Source: Verrucomicrobiia bacterium (lineage in GTDB: Bacteria; Verrucomicrobiota; Verrucomicrobiia; Palsa-1439). Taken from it: DNA of 64,000 bases. Position numbers and translations under genes: made by a program. Below, one piece after another: positions 45,264 through 52,664 of this stretch. The stretch lies in the NCBI GenBank assembly GCA_035577545.1, contig DATLVI010000041.1, forward strand, positions 1 to 64,000. Reading direction: 5' to 3'. Positions within the stretch are counted from its first letter, which is position 1. Each line of letters starts with the position of its first letter. The notes under the pieces are model-generated. The model ran no database searches. It saw only the letters and a program-made list of their open reading frames with translations, and was not told the origin of the DNA.

Positions 45264-45929
45264 TCAGTTATCCTTGAGCTTGTCCCGGAAATGCTCGCGA
45301 AACTTCGCCACCTTTGGCGCGATCACCATCTGGCAATAGGGCTGCCTCCCGTGCAGTTTGAAATACTCCTGATGATAATCCTCGGCCTTGTAGAACGCCT
45401 TGAACGGTGAGAGTTGCGTCACGATGTGGCCGCTCCAAATTTTCGCCGCAGTGATTTCCTTGATCACCTGTTTGGCCACGGCCTTCTGTTCGTCGTCGCG
45501 ATAAAAGATCACCGATCGATACTGCGTGCCAACATCGTTTCCCTGTCGATCCAGCGTCGTAGGATCATGCACGGTGAAGAACACTTCCAGGATTGTCTTG
45601 AGTGAAATAGCTTTGGGGTCGTAAGTGATCTGGCTTACTTCGGCGTGCCCTGTATCGCCGCCGCAGACCTGTTCGTAGGTGGGATTCGGTACGGCGCCTC
45701 CCGAATAACCCGATTCGACTTTCTCGACGCCCTTCAATTGTTCGAAGACGGCTTCGGTGCACCAGAAACAGCCGCCGCCGACGGTGATGACTTCGTTGGC
45801 TTGAGAGTTAGTAATAGTTTGGCTCATGGCGTTCGTCCCCAGCACGACTCCTGCTACCAGTGTAAGGGTTTTTAACACAAAGGTTCGATGCGGCTGACCA
45901 GAGAGGCGATTCGTATGTTGTATGCGCAT
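45264..45929 (-). CDS. msrA: Peptide methionine sulfoxide reductase MsrA, exported
   Basis: MsrA reduces the S-epimer of methionine sulfoxide in proteins. The 221-residue protein has the catalytic GGGCFWCTE motif, [45 protein letters not shown] and the C-terminal [15 protein letters not shown]. The first 35 residues ([20 protein letters not shown]) look like a signal peptide, so the enzyme probably acts in the periplasm. No MsrB is fused or adjacent. The encoded N-terminus is longer than usual, and a downstream start is possible. Confidence 0.93.
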   Translation of the reverse strand: MRIQHTNRLSGQPHRTFVLKTLTLVAGVVLGTNAMSQTITNSQANEVITVGGGCFWCTEAVFEQLKGVEKVESGYSGGAVPNPTYEQVCGGDTGHAEVSQITYDPKAISLKTILEVFFTVHDPTTLDRQGNDVGTQYRSVIFYRDDEQKAVAKQVIKEITAAKIWSGHIVTQLSPFKAFYKAEDYHQEYFKLHGRQPYCQMVIAPKVAKFREHFRDKLKDN

Positions 45930-46088
45930 AACCAGTTATCGCCCACCCGATTATTGACGACGGATGCTGAAGTTGTGAGTAGGCGTTCCACGATCAAGAC
46001 CGCGCGTTCGTCTCGCGAACTCGATAAAAAACTCTTTTCTGCGAAATTTCAATCTTTTATCTCGAGTCATTTGCATTCGTGAGGTATC

Positions 46089-47132
46089 ATGCGCGCTGTT
46101 GTGCAAAGAAGTAAGATGTACCTGTTCGCCCTTGTCGGCGGACTTGCTTCGACGGTGGCGTTGGCGGCGTCTGATCCGTTGGAAAGCCTGAAGACCTTCA
46201 GCGATTTTCAGTCGATCAACCTTGAAAGGCTGCTCGATGGCGAAATTCTCACTGAGCGCGGTTCCTTGATGGATTCCCCGGACGGCATTTCCGCCCAGAC
46301 CTGTTTTGTGGTACCGGTGACGGCAAAGGAGGCCGTCCGGCGGCTGCGGACCTGGGATCCGTCATCGCACGAGGCGTTGAAAGTCTTCGCGTTTCACCCG
46401 ATGCGGGCCCCTTGTCACGCCAATGATTTTCAAAGCCTGGGCCCTAATTTCGATCAATACGGATTTCGGTGGCTGCTCGACAAGACCCTCGCGACGACGG
46501 CCGCCAAATCGGAGCTTAACCTGACTCATGACGAGGCTCGGCGGCTCTCGGATTGCGCGCAAAGCCATTCCGATCCGCAAACGGTCGGCACTTGCTGGGC
46601 GGATCTGTTGCAGCAACGGGTCACGGCGTTTCTGGACAAGGGTTTCGCGGGCGTGACACCGTATGAAGCCAACGGCGCCACCGTGTCGTCGACCGAGCAA
46701 CTTCGGTCGATCCTGCGCGAACGGACGTCGGTGTGCCGCGAGTTCGCGGTTTTGTTGCGGCAGAGCGGGGTCCTCGACACACCGCGGTCAGCGAAGCTCA
46801 CGCCGCTGCCCTATTGGGGCCTGTATGAGGCCAACCATCGCACCATGCTGAACCTCGGGGCGATCTACGTGTTGCCCGTCGAGGATCATTACCAGCTGAT
46901 GGACGCGGAGTATTACGTCAGCGGCAGTTATAATGGCGCCATCACCCTGTGCGAAATCTGGCCGATCCGTATCGGCGATAGATCCGCCGCATTGGTTTGG
47001 CGGGGTGATTTCGTTTCCGCCCGAACCCTGGCGTTGGTGAAAGGGATTGACCGGATTGCCTATGGAGCAATCATGGTCCAGGAAATCAAGAAAGTGATCC
47101 GCTGTTTCCAGGACGATCTACGGCGCAAATGA
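46089..47132 (+). CDS. Secreted protein of unknown function (347 aa)
   Basis: I do not recognise this family. The protein has a probable signal peptide (MYLFALVGGLASTVALAA, cleavage near ALA-AS). The mature part is soluble with conserved-looking segments: TCFVVPVTAKEAVRRLRTWDP, LSDCAQSHSDPQTVGTCWADLLQQRV, REFAVLLRQSGVLDT, PYWGLYEANHRTMLNLGAIYVLP and DAEYYVSGSYNGAITLCEIWPI. Cysteines occur in spaced pairs. It has a GTGAGGT ribosome-binding site. Neighbours (msrA, desaturase) give no functional hint. It looks real because codon usage and length are consistent and it lacks stop-dense shadow character. Confidence 0.62.
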   Translation: MRAVVQRSKMYLFALVGGLASTVALAASDPLESLKTFSDFQSINLERLLDGEILTERGSLMDSPDGISAQTCFVVPVTAKEAVRRLRTWDPSSHEALKVFAFHPMRAPCHANDFQSLGPNFDQYGFRWLLDKTLATTAAKSELNLTHDEARRLSDCAQSHSDPQTVGTCWADLLQQRVTAFLDKGFAGVTPYEANGATVSSTEQLRSILRERTSVCREFAVLLRQSGVLDTPRSAKLTPLPYWGLYEANHRTMLNLGAIYVLPVEDHYQLMDAEYYVSGSYNGAITLCEIWPIRIGDRSAALVWRGDFVSARTLALVKGIDRIAYGAIMVQEIKKVIRCFQDDLRRK

Positions 47133-47166
47133 TCGCCGGCAGAGAAGATCTGATTGCGATATCCGG

Positions 47167-48219
47167 TCAGAGCCGCGCGGCTTGGCGCAGTTGACGGCGA
47201 ATGGCCCTGAGATCCCTGTAGCTGATAAGCCGGTGGCGCTGTTCGTCCCAGAGGCGGAAGGTGAATGATTTGAAGCTGGAGAACAGGGTCACGGGGGGCA
47301 CGGTCTGAAAGAGTGGTTCGGCTTTGTGGCATTTTTCCAGGTTGTAGTTGGGAATCCGCGGGCTAAGGTGATGAATGTGATGGAAGCCAATGTTGCCCGA
47401 GAACCATTGCAGTAACTTGGGCAGTTTGTAGAAGGAGCTGCCCTGCAGCGCCGCCGTCGTGTAGTCCCACTCGTCGCGGCGTTCCCAGTAAACTCCCTCA
47501 AATTGATGCTGCACGTAAAACAACCACACGCCAGCCGTACCGGCCATTGACACCACACTGACCTGAATCAACAGGTAAGCCTTCCAGCCGAAGACGGAAA
47601 TCATGGCACTGACCAGGCCCACAAGAGCAAGGTTCGTCCAGTATACGGAATGCCGCTCGCGTTTGCTGGCGCCCGAGGAAGGTAGGCGATGCTTGATGAG
47701 AAACAAGGCCGCGGGGGCAATGACAAACAGCACGATCGGATTGCGCGCCAAGCGATAAGCGAACCGCTTCCAGCGCGACGCCTCCAAATACTCCTGAACT
47801 GTCAGCGTCCACACATCGCCCTTGCCACGCCGATCCAAGTCACCCGAACTGGCATGATGCACCGCGTGTTCCCACCGCCAGAGGTAATATGGCGTGAGCG
47901 TTATTACGCCCGTGACAAATCCCCAAAAATCATTCGCTTTGCGCGATTTGAAAAATGAGCCATGACCGCAATCGTGGAAAATGATGAAGATACGGACCAA
48001 AAACCCGGAAGTAAGAACTGCGAGGGGGACGACAAGCCAATAGGACACCGACAGACTGAGATACATCAAATACCAAAGTACCGCGTAGGGAACGATCGAG
48101 TTTACGATCTGCCAGACACTGCGCCAAACCGAGGGCTTTTGATATTTTGCCACCACTTCTTTCCAGGGCATGGCCTCTGCCTGTCGCTCGGCATCTGTAT
48201 GGACTAGTTCTTCAATCAT
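47167..48219 (-). CDS. Membrane fatty acid desaturase (omega-6/delta-12 type)
   Basis: The 350-residue protein belongs to the membrane di-iron fatty acid desaturases. It has three histidine boxes: HDCGHGSFF (after IFIIF), HAVHHASSGD and, near the C-terminus, GFHHIHHLSPRIPNYNL. Four to six hydrophobic segments surround them. The long form with H-D-C-G-H and H-H-I-H-H boxes is typical of delta-12/omega-3 acyl-lipid desaturases; regiospecificity is inferred only. A promoter at 48291-48319 fits cold- or membrane-responsive expression, but no regulatory element is seen. Confidence 0.92.
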   Translation of the reverse strand: MIEELVHTDAERQAEAMPWKEVVAKYQKPSVWRSVWQIVNSIVPYAVLWYLMYLSLSVSYWLVVPLAVLTSGFLVRIFIIFHDCGHGSFFKSRKANDFWGFVTGVITLTPYYLWRWEHAVHHASSGDLDRRGKGDVWTLTVQEYLEASRWKRFAYRLARNPIVLFVIAPAALFLIKHRLPSSGASKRERHSVYWTNLALVGLVSAMISVFGWKAYLLIQVSVVSMAGTAGVWLFYVQHQFEGVYWERRDEWDYTTAALQGSSFYKLPKLLQWFSGNIGFHHIHHLSPRIPNYNLEKCHKAEPLFQTVPPVTLFSSFKSFTFRLWDEQRHRLISYRDLRAIRRQLRQAARL

Positions 48220-48290
48220 GACGTTCCTTTTGCGGATTTCCCCCAGTGAATGGAAGCTGAACCACCTCCTTGAGGTTCCGCTGAAGCCAT

Positions 48291-48319
48291 AATATACCCC
48301 CCAATCGTATTTTCGGCAA
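48291..48319 (-). promoter_or_regulatory. Predicted promoter of the desaturase gene
   Basis: On the minus strand TTGCCG (48319-48314) and TATATT (48296-48291) are 17 nt apart. The transcript would start about 65 nt upstream of the ATG at 48219. The leader contains AAGGAGGT in the loop of a short GAACC/GGTTC inverted repeat (48260-48279), too far from the ATG to serve as its Shine-Dalgarno. Confidence 0.45.
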
Positions 48320-48353
48320 CATCGAAAACCAAAAAAGACGGCACCGATTCATT

Positions 48354-49946
48354 TCACCACGAATAGGCGCCGGCGTCGTCGAGGGCGAGCAGGTACTCGC
48401 CCACCATGCGTCCCTGGTCGTCAAAGGCGCGGGGCGTGGCGATGGCGGCGAGGATGTGCCGGGCGCGTTCGCGCCAAATGGTTTCGCCCGGGCTGAGATT
48501 CGCGAAGAATCGCGCGCACATCACATTATGGACGAATGGCTGTTGGCGGTGCGCAAAAACGCCGGCGGCGTTCTCGTCCGCCGTGTGCTCGAAATATCCG
48601 CCCGACTTTGCATCAACAAAATTCTTCACGGTCGCCTCCGCAATGCGTTTTGCCGCGAGACCATAACGCGAATCGCCGCTCGCTGACCCCAGCCGTACGA
48701 GTCCCCAGCCCAACGCCGCTGCGTCCGCGAGATAGAACGGGCCGGTCTTTCGGTCGGCATCGTGCCACACACTACCGTTGTCAGTCACGTGGGAAGCGAG
48801 AATGGCGTCGGCGGCGCGGCGGGCGCGTTTCAACACGGCTTCATCCTGTGTGAGTTCGTACAGGGTGCTGAGCGCGGCGATGGCGAGGCCGTTTTCGCGG
48901 GCGTATACGTGCGTGTCAATGCGCGGAAAACCCAGTTTACGTCGGCCGACGTCGTCGAGAGCGTAGTAGGTGTGACCATCCACGAACGGTTTGTCTTTTT
49001 CGTGCGCGTTGAGGTCCGCGTCCTGCGTGGCGAAGAACGTACCGTTGGTGGAGGTGAAAAACTTCTCGAGATAGCTGTCGATCTTCCGCGCATCGGCGAG
49101 AAACGCTTTGTTGCCCGTGGCTTGGCAGACGCGCGCCGCCGCCTCGAGGTTGGCTGCCTGATACGCCATCAATTTCTCGAAATGCGGCTCGTTCCATTTG
49201 CTCGCCGCGGAATACTGGTAGATGCCGCCCCAAACCGGGTCGATCAGCGCGCGCTGTTTTTCGAGGCTGAAGACGGCCCGTTGCATCGCACGGCCGTCGC
49301 CATGCGCCGCGCGGCGAAGTTCAAATTCGATGTTCGCGCCCAGCGGAGCTTTTTGTTGGCGTCCCCACCCTCCTTCGTTCGGGTCATACCAATCGTCAAG
49401 GTCGTGTGTGACGCGCGCGCCAATCCAATCGAGGGCATCGACGGCGGCGGATGGATTCGCGCCGATGTATCCCTGGGCGATCGGATTTGCGCGCTCGATG
49501 CCGGCCAACGCGGTTTTCAATTCTTCCGGCGCGAGATAGCCGCGGAATTTTCCCAGTTCCTCGGCATCGGGCGAGAAAATAACAGTGGCGGGCCAACCCC
49601 ATGCGCCGTAGCGTTCGGCGAGGTCGGGTCGCGCGTCGATATCGACGCGGATCGCCACGAAGCGGTTGCTGAGGGTGCGCCCGATGTCGGGATCCAGGTA
49701 GGTCGTCGCGTCCATGACATGGCACCAGTGGCACCATTCGGCGGCGCAATCGAGAAGGATGAAGCGGCGTTCCTGTTTGGCGCGGGCGAAGTTGTCGTCC
49801 GTCCACGGGACCCATTGGAAAAGCTGTTGGCGCCCCTTCTCGCGGGCCTTGGCGATGTTAACGCTGTCGGGAACGTCGGTGGCGAAGGCGTGTGCCGTGA
49901 AAATGAAGAAACTGAGTGCGACAAGTCCGCGCCTGAGGTTTTTCAT
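48354..49946 (-). CDS. DUF255 thioredoxin-like / six-hairpin glycosidase-like protein, exported
   Basis: The 530-residue protein combines a signal peptide (GLVALSFFIFTAHAFA), an N-terminal DUF255 thioredoxin-like domain with the WCHWCHVM motif (C72 and C75) and an alpha/alpha six-hairpin region typical of YyaL/SPATA20-like proteins (FLADARKIDSYLEKFF, DALDWIGARVTHDLDDWYDPNEGGWG, LAIAALSTLYELTQDEAVLKRA). The function of this fusion family is not established; the CxxC pair suggests thiol chemistry. Its start (ATG at 49946) overlaps the DUF2063 gene stop by ATGA, so it is translated with the bufferin cluster. An upstream frame to 50009 is rejected. Confidence 0.85.
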   Translation of the reverse strand: MKNLRRGLVALSFFIFTAHAFATDVPDSVNIAKAREKGRQQLFQWVPWTDDNFARAKQERRFILLDCAAEWCHWCHVMDATTYLDPDIGRTLSNRFVAIRVDIDARPDLAERYGAWGWPATVIFSPDAEELGKFRGYLAPEELKTALAGIERANPIAQGYIGANPSAAVDALDWIGARVTHDLDDWYDPNEGGWGRQQKAPLGANIEFELRRAAHGDGRAMQRAVFSLEKQRALIDPVWGGIYQYSAASKWNEPHFEKLMAYQAANLEAAARVCQATGNKAFLADARKIDSYLEKFFTSTNGTFFATQDADLNAHEKDKPFVDGHTYYALDDVGRRKLGFPRIDTHVYARENGLAIAALSTLYELTQDEAVLKRARRAADAILASHVTDNGSVWHDADRKTGPFYLADAAALGWGLVRLGSASGDSRYGLAAKRIAEATVKNFVDAKSGGYFEHTADENAAGVFAHRQQPFVHNVMCARFFANLSPGETIWRERARHILAAIATPRAFDDQGRMVGEYLLALDDAGAYSW

Positions 49947-50881
49947 CGCCGGCAAAACCAACCGAAAGAGCTCCATTCCTTGAACCAATGCTGCAATTCG
50001 GATGCCCAATCTTTCCCGGCCGGCGGGCGGCGATTTTCAAGGTAGGCGCAAGCCTTCTCAATCGACGCGCCTTGCTGGAGCGCCTGCAAAATTGCGAATT
50101 GTTCGCAGGCGAGCGACTTGTAATAGACCGAGCACTCCATTCGATGGACCGCGATGTACAGCCGCCGCGGTTTCAGCCCACGAAAGCTGATACGCCGGGC
50201 CCGCTTGTGCTGCAATGCGACGGCGTTGCTCGCCTCGCCCCGCAGACGGTCGTCGCCCTTCTTGGCGGCGATGAGCAAATCGTCCACGGGATAACGGACT
50301 TCCAGCAGAGTGATATAGGGCTGCAATGCGAGACGCACCCTGGAGGGATCGCGACCCAGTAAATCGTCGATATCAATGGTTGGCTTCGCCGCCTCGTCGA
50401 AGGCGACGATGTTGGCCCATTCGATCCGCACCATATCGAGCGCCAGCCGCTGATGCGGCGCGATCCATTTCGGTTCTGCGCGCAAAAAACTTTCCACGCG
50501 ACGACCGAGATTGCGAAGCGAGAACGATTCCGATGGATAACGCGCGAGATAGGCGCGAGCCAGCCGCTCGAATTTCCGATCACCGAGGACGGCGCGCAAG
50601 CCGGGGTAATCATCGTAAAAGCAATCGAGAATGCGAAACCAGTACTGGCGGTTGTAGATTTCCAGGCGTTCGAAGGACGTAAGGCGGTCGTTGGGCTTGA
50701 TGATGGCCTCAGCGACGACCACGGAAGACTTTTGCATCCGATCGCGCGCCGCGAGTGGTCGCATGATCGCGTTCGCCATGGCCGCTTGCACTTCGCCGAG
50801 TTGCCGGGCCGGCGCAACTTTAGGCCGACGCGGTTTTTTGCTCGAGCTGACGAATGAACTGGTTGGCTTTGAGCGCTTCAT
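49943..50881 (-). CDS. DUF2063 (BufC/HvfC-like) partner protein of the bufferin oxidase
   Basis: The 312-residue protein matches DUF2063: an N-terminal domain with LGEVQAAMANAIM and RLTSFERLEIYNRQYWFRIL, followed by FYDDYPGLRAVLGDRKFERLARAYLARYPSESFSLRNLG, and a second domain with RMECSVYYKSLACEQFAILQALQQGASIEKAC. DUF2063 proteins accompany DUF692 oxidases in bufferin and related RiPP clusters (BufC/HvfC) and probably deliver or hold the precursor peptide; MbnC is a structural analogue. It overlaps the DUF692 gene by 62 nt. The N-terminal 30 residues are basic and poorly conserved, so translation could start slightly later. Confidence 0.88.
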   Translation of the reverse strand: MKRSKPTSSFVSSSKKPRRPKVAPARQLGEVQAAMANAIMRPLAARDRMQKSSVVVAEAIIKPNDRLTSFERLEIYNRQYWFRILDCFYDDYPGLRAVLGDRKFERLARAYLARYPSESFSLRNLGRRVESFLRAEPKWIAPHQRLALDMVRIEWANIVAFDEAAKPTIDIDDLLGRDPSRVRLALQPYITLLEVRYPVDDLLIAAKKGDDRLRGEASNAVALQHKRARRISFRGLKPRRLYIAVHRMECSVYYKSLACEQFAILQALQQGASIEKACAYLENRRPPAGKDWASELQHWFKEWSSFGWFCRR

Positions 50882-51674
50882 GGTGAACCTCGTCGAACGA
50901 CGGAATGCGATCGTCCCACTCCAACAACGTGGCGGTGGTGCCGACCAGTTTGACGGCGCGGGAATAAAGTTCCCACACGGGGTCCAGCACCGGATGATCG
51001 TGGGTGTCGAGAATATATTTTTTGAATTTGGAATGGCCGGCGATGTGGATTTGCGCGACGCGGCGGTGCGGGACGTTGTTGACGTAATCGTAGGGATTGA
51101 AATTGTGATTCTTCGAGGAGACGTAGATGTTATTCACGTCGAGCAGAATGCCGCAGTCGGCCCGCTCGACGACCTCTGTGAGGAACTCCCATTCGGTCAT
51201 CTCCGAGACATGAAACTCGGCGTAGCTGCTGACGTTTTCGACGGCAATCGGTATCTCGAGGAAATCGCGCACCTCGCGGACTTTTTGCGCGGTGACCTTC
51301 GCGGCTTCAAACGTGTAGGGCATCGGCAGCAGGTCGTGGGTGTAACGGCCATCGACGCTGCCCCAGCAGAGATGATCGGACAACCACGGTGTCTTGGTCC
51401 GCTTGACCAGGGTCTTGAGGCGTTTGAGGTGCTCGCGGTTCAACTTATCGGCGGAACCGAAGTACATCGAGACGCCGTGCTGCACGACCCGGTATTGTTC
51501 GAGGATCTGGTCAAGGACCTGCAAGGGACGGCCACCATCGACCATGAAATTTTCGGAGATGATCTCGAACCAATCGACGACGGGTTTGCGCGTGAGGATG
51601 TGCTGATAATGCGGCACGCGCAAGCCGATGCCGATACCGTAATCGGTGAATCCGTTGAAGCGATTGGCCGGCAT
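50820..51674 (-). CDS. DUF692 multinuclear non-heme iron oxidase (BufB-like)
   Basis: The 284-residue protein is a DUF692/MbnB-like TIM-barrel oxidase (MNIO). Such enzymes modify cysteine residues of peptide precursors, for example to oxazolone/thioamide or thiooxazole groups. It begins GIGLRVPHYQHIL and keeps putative iron ligands: H66 (QHGVSMYFGS), D100-H101 (LSDHLCW), E146-N147 (VENVSSY), D179 (LLDVNNIYVSS), H210 and H214 (IHIAGH), D223-H225-H227 (DTHDHPV) and E252/D254 (LLEWDD). It follows the BufA2-like precursor gene (66-nt gap) and precedes DUF2063, the canonical bufA-bufB-bufC order. Confidence 0.94.
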   Translation of the reverse strand: MPANRFNGFTDYGIGIGLRVPHYQHILTRKPVVDWFEIISENFMVDGGRPLQVLDQILEQYRVVQHGVSMYFGSADKLNREHLKRLKTLVKRTKTPWLSDHLCWGSVDGRYTHDLLPMPYTFEAAKVTAQKVREVRDFLEIPIAVENVSSYAEFHVSEMTEWEFLTEVVERADCGILLDVNNIYVSSKNHNFNPYDYVNNVPHRRVAQIHIAGHSKFKKYILDTHDHPVLDPVWELYSRAVKLVGTTATLLEWDDRIPSFDEVHHEALKANQFIRQLEQKTASA

Positions 51675-51739
51675 AAAGGAATAATCAGTGGGGGCGGCTT
51701 GCGGCCGCCCCCACGTCCATCAAACAAACACAGAGACGA

Positions 51740-52024
51740 CTATTTCGCCGGCGTGTTGGTGCTGCAGCCACCCTTGCCTTTGCAGGAGTTCTGCCCCTTG
51801 CAGCCGTTGTCGCTGCCCTTGCAACCGCCCTGACCCTTACAGCTGTTCTTCCCCTTGCAGTCGTGCTTGCCCTTATCGCCGGTGTCGTCCAACTGGCCCC
51901 AGGCCGACAGGGTCGCGCCCTTGGTGGATGTCGTGGACTGGCTGGCATATGTACGCGCGACCACGCCCGTCATCAAACCGGCCATCGCTGCGCCTGCGAC
52001 CAATGCTTTCGTAGATCTCTTCAT
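51740..52024 (-). CDS. BufA2-like bufferin precursor (cysteine-rich RiPP, periplasmic)
   Basis: The 94-residue protein has a signal peptide (KALVAGAAMAGLMTGVVA, cleavage near TYA-SQ) and a C-terminal half made of two near-identical Cys units: CKGKNSCKGQGGC (residues 56-68) and CKGQNSCKGKGGC (75-87), separated by KGSDNG. The six Cys are at 56, 62, 68, 75, 81 and 87, so spacing is 6-6-7-6-6. The CKGxNxCKGxGGC pattern is that of BufA2-family bufferins, which are exported, post-translationally modified copper-binding peptides. The adjacent DUF692 and DUF2063 genes support this. Strong Shine-Dalgarno GAGGAGAGG. Metal specificity is inferred from the family. Confidence 0.9.
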   Translation of the reverse strand: MKRSTKALVAGAAMAGLMTGVVARTYASQSTTSTKGATLSAWGQLDDTGDKGKHDCKGKNSCKGQGGCKGSDNGCKGQNSCKGKGGCSTNTPAK

Positions 52025-52664
52025 TACCTCTCCTCTGTTGGGTGTTTGGTTGGTTTTGGACTTCCGTTCCTGTCACGCCGGGCAGGAACGAAGATGGTTT
52101 CAGACTGATTGGGATTTCGAGCTGAAAAGAGCGTATCGGCAGAGGGCACGGGCGTCGTGGATATCTGATGAACGTCCCGTTCGTTGGATTCGTACGTTTT
52201 CACCAAGGTCCGCCGTAATTTAAGATACGGTGCAATAGTACATTTGGATTTAGACCCGTGTATCAGGGCCCGCCATAGGCCCTACGAACGACTTTCACGC
52301 CAGCGACAAAGCTAAACTACCGCACCGCCGAATGCAAATCGAATCGGGAGGGGTCGAGATGGGAGTTGCAGCGCTACTGACCAAATATCGGTGCGGCGGA
52401 TATTGACTGGAAATATGCGATTGTGTGGGCCTGATCCCTCTATCGGTATCCGGGAAGTATATTTTCTAAGGAGGGAAACGAAGGAGGGGGTATTGGCGGC
52501 GTAACAGAGCGGAGTAAGTCTTAGAGCCGCGAAAAAGGCTTGATAATACTGTCAGGGAGGATAAAATGGTGGTCAGTGTGACTGAGGGGATTGGTTCCAA
52601 CATCACGTGCCTTCAATCGAACGGTAACACGGAATTCAGGTAGTATCAGGAATCGAGGTCGCCG
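52025..52664. other. 640-nt region between bufA2 and the PQQ-propeller gene
   Basis: No convincing gene of usual size. It must hold the bufA2 promoter. Inverted repeats are visible: GTTCCTG/CAGGAAC (52066-52089, 42-65 nt upstream of bufA2), AGGGCC/GGCCCT (52265-52283) and CCGCACCG/CGGTGCGG (52320-52327 and 52389-52396). Two very short frames with good ribosome-binding sites occur on the plus strand (52359, 15 codons; 52566-52643, 25 codons) and are reported only as leads. A TTGATA-16-TAAAAT pair (52540-52567) could be the promoter of the downstream gene. Confidence 0.6.
52066..52089. promoter_or_regulatory. Inverted repeat upstream of bufA2, possible operator
   Basis: Arms GTTCCTG (52066-52072) and CAGGAAC (52083-52089) are complementary with a 10-nt loop. 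They lie between the likely promoter region and bufA2 and could bind a regulator or form an mRNA hairpin. No match to a known operator is claimed. Confidence 0.3.

Noticed and set aside
45888-46082. 64-codon plus-strand frame between msrA and the 46089 gene
   Set aside because: Overlaps the msrA start antisense, lacks a ribosome-binding site and has no domain.
48762-50045. 427-codon plus-strand frame opposite the DUF255 gene
   Set aside because: Shadow frame of high-GC DNA; the opposite strand encodes a recognisable family with coupled start.
52025-52260. ECF sigma-type promoter for bufA2
   Set aside because: A GGAAC string occurs but no correctly spaced -10 CGTC-type element was found on the minus strand.
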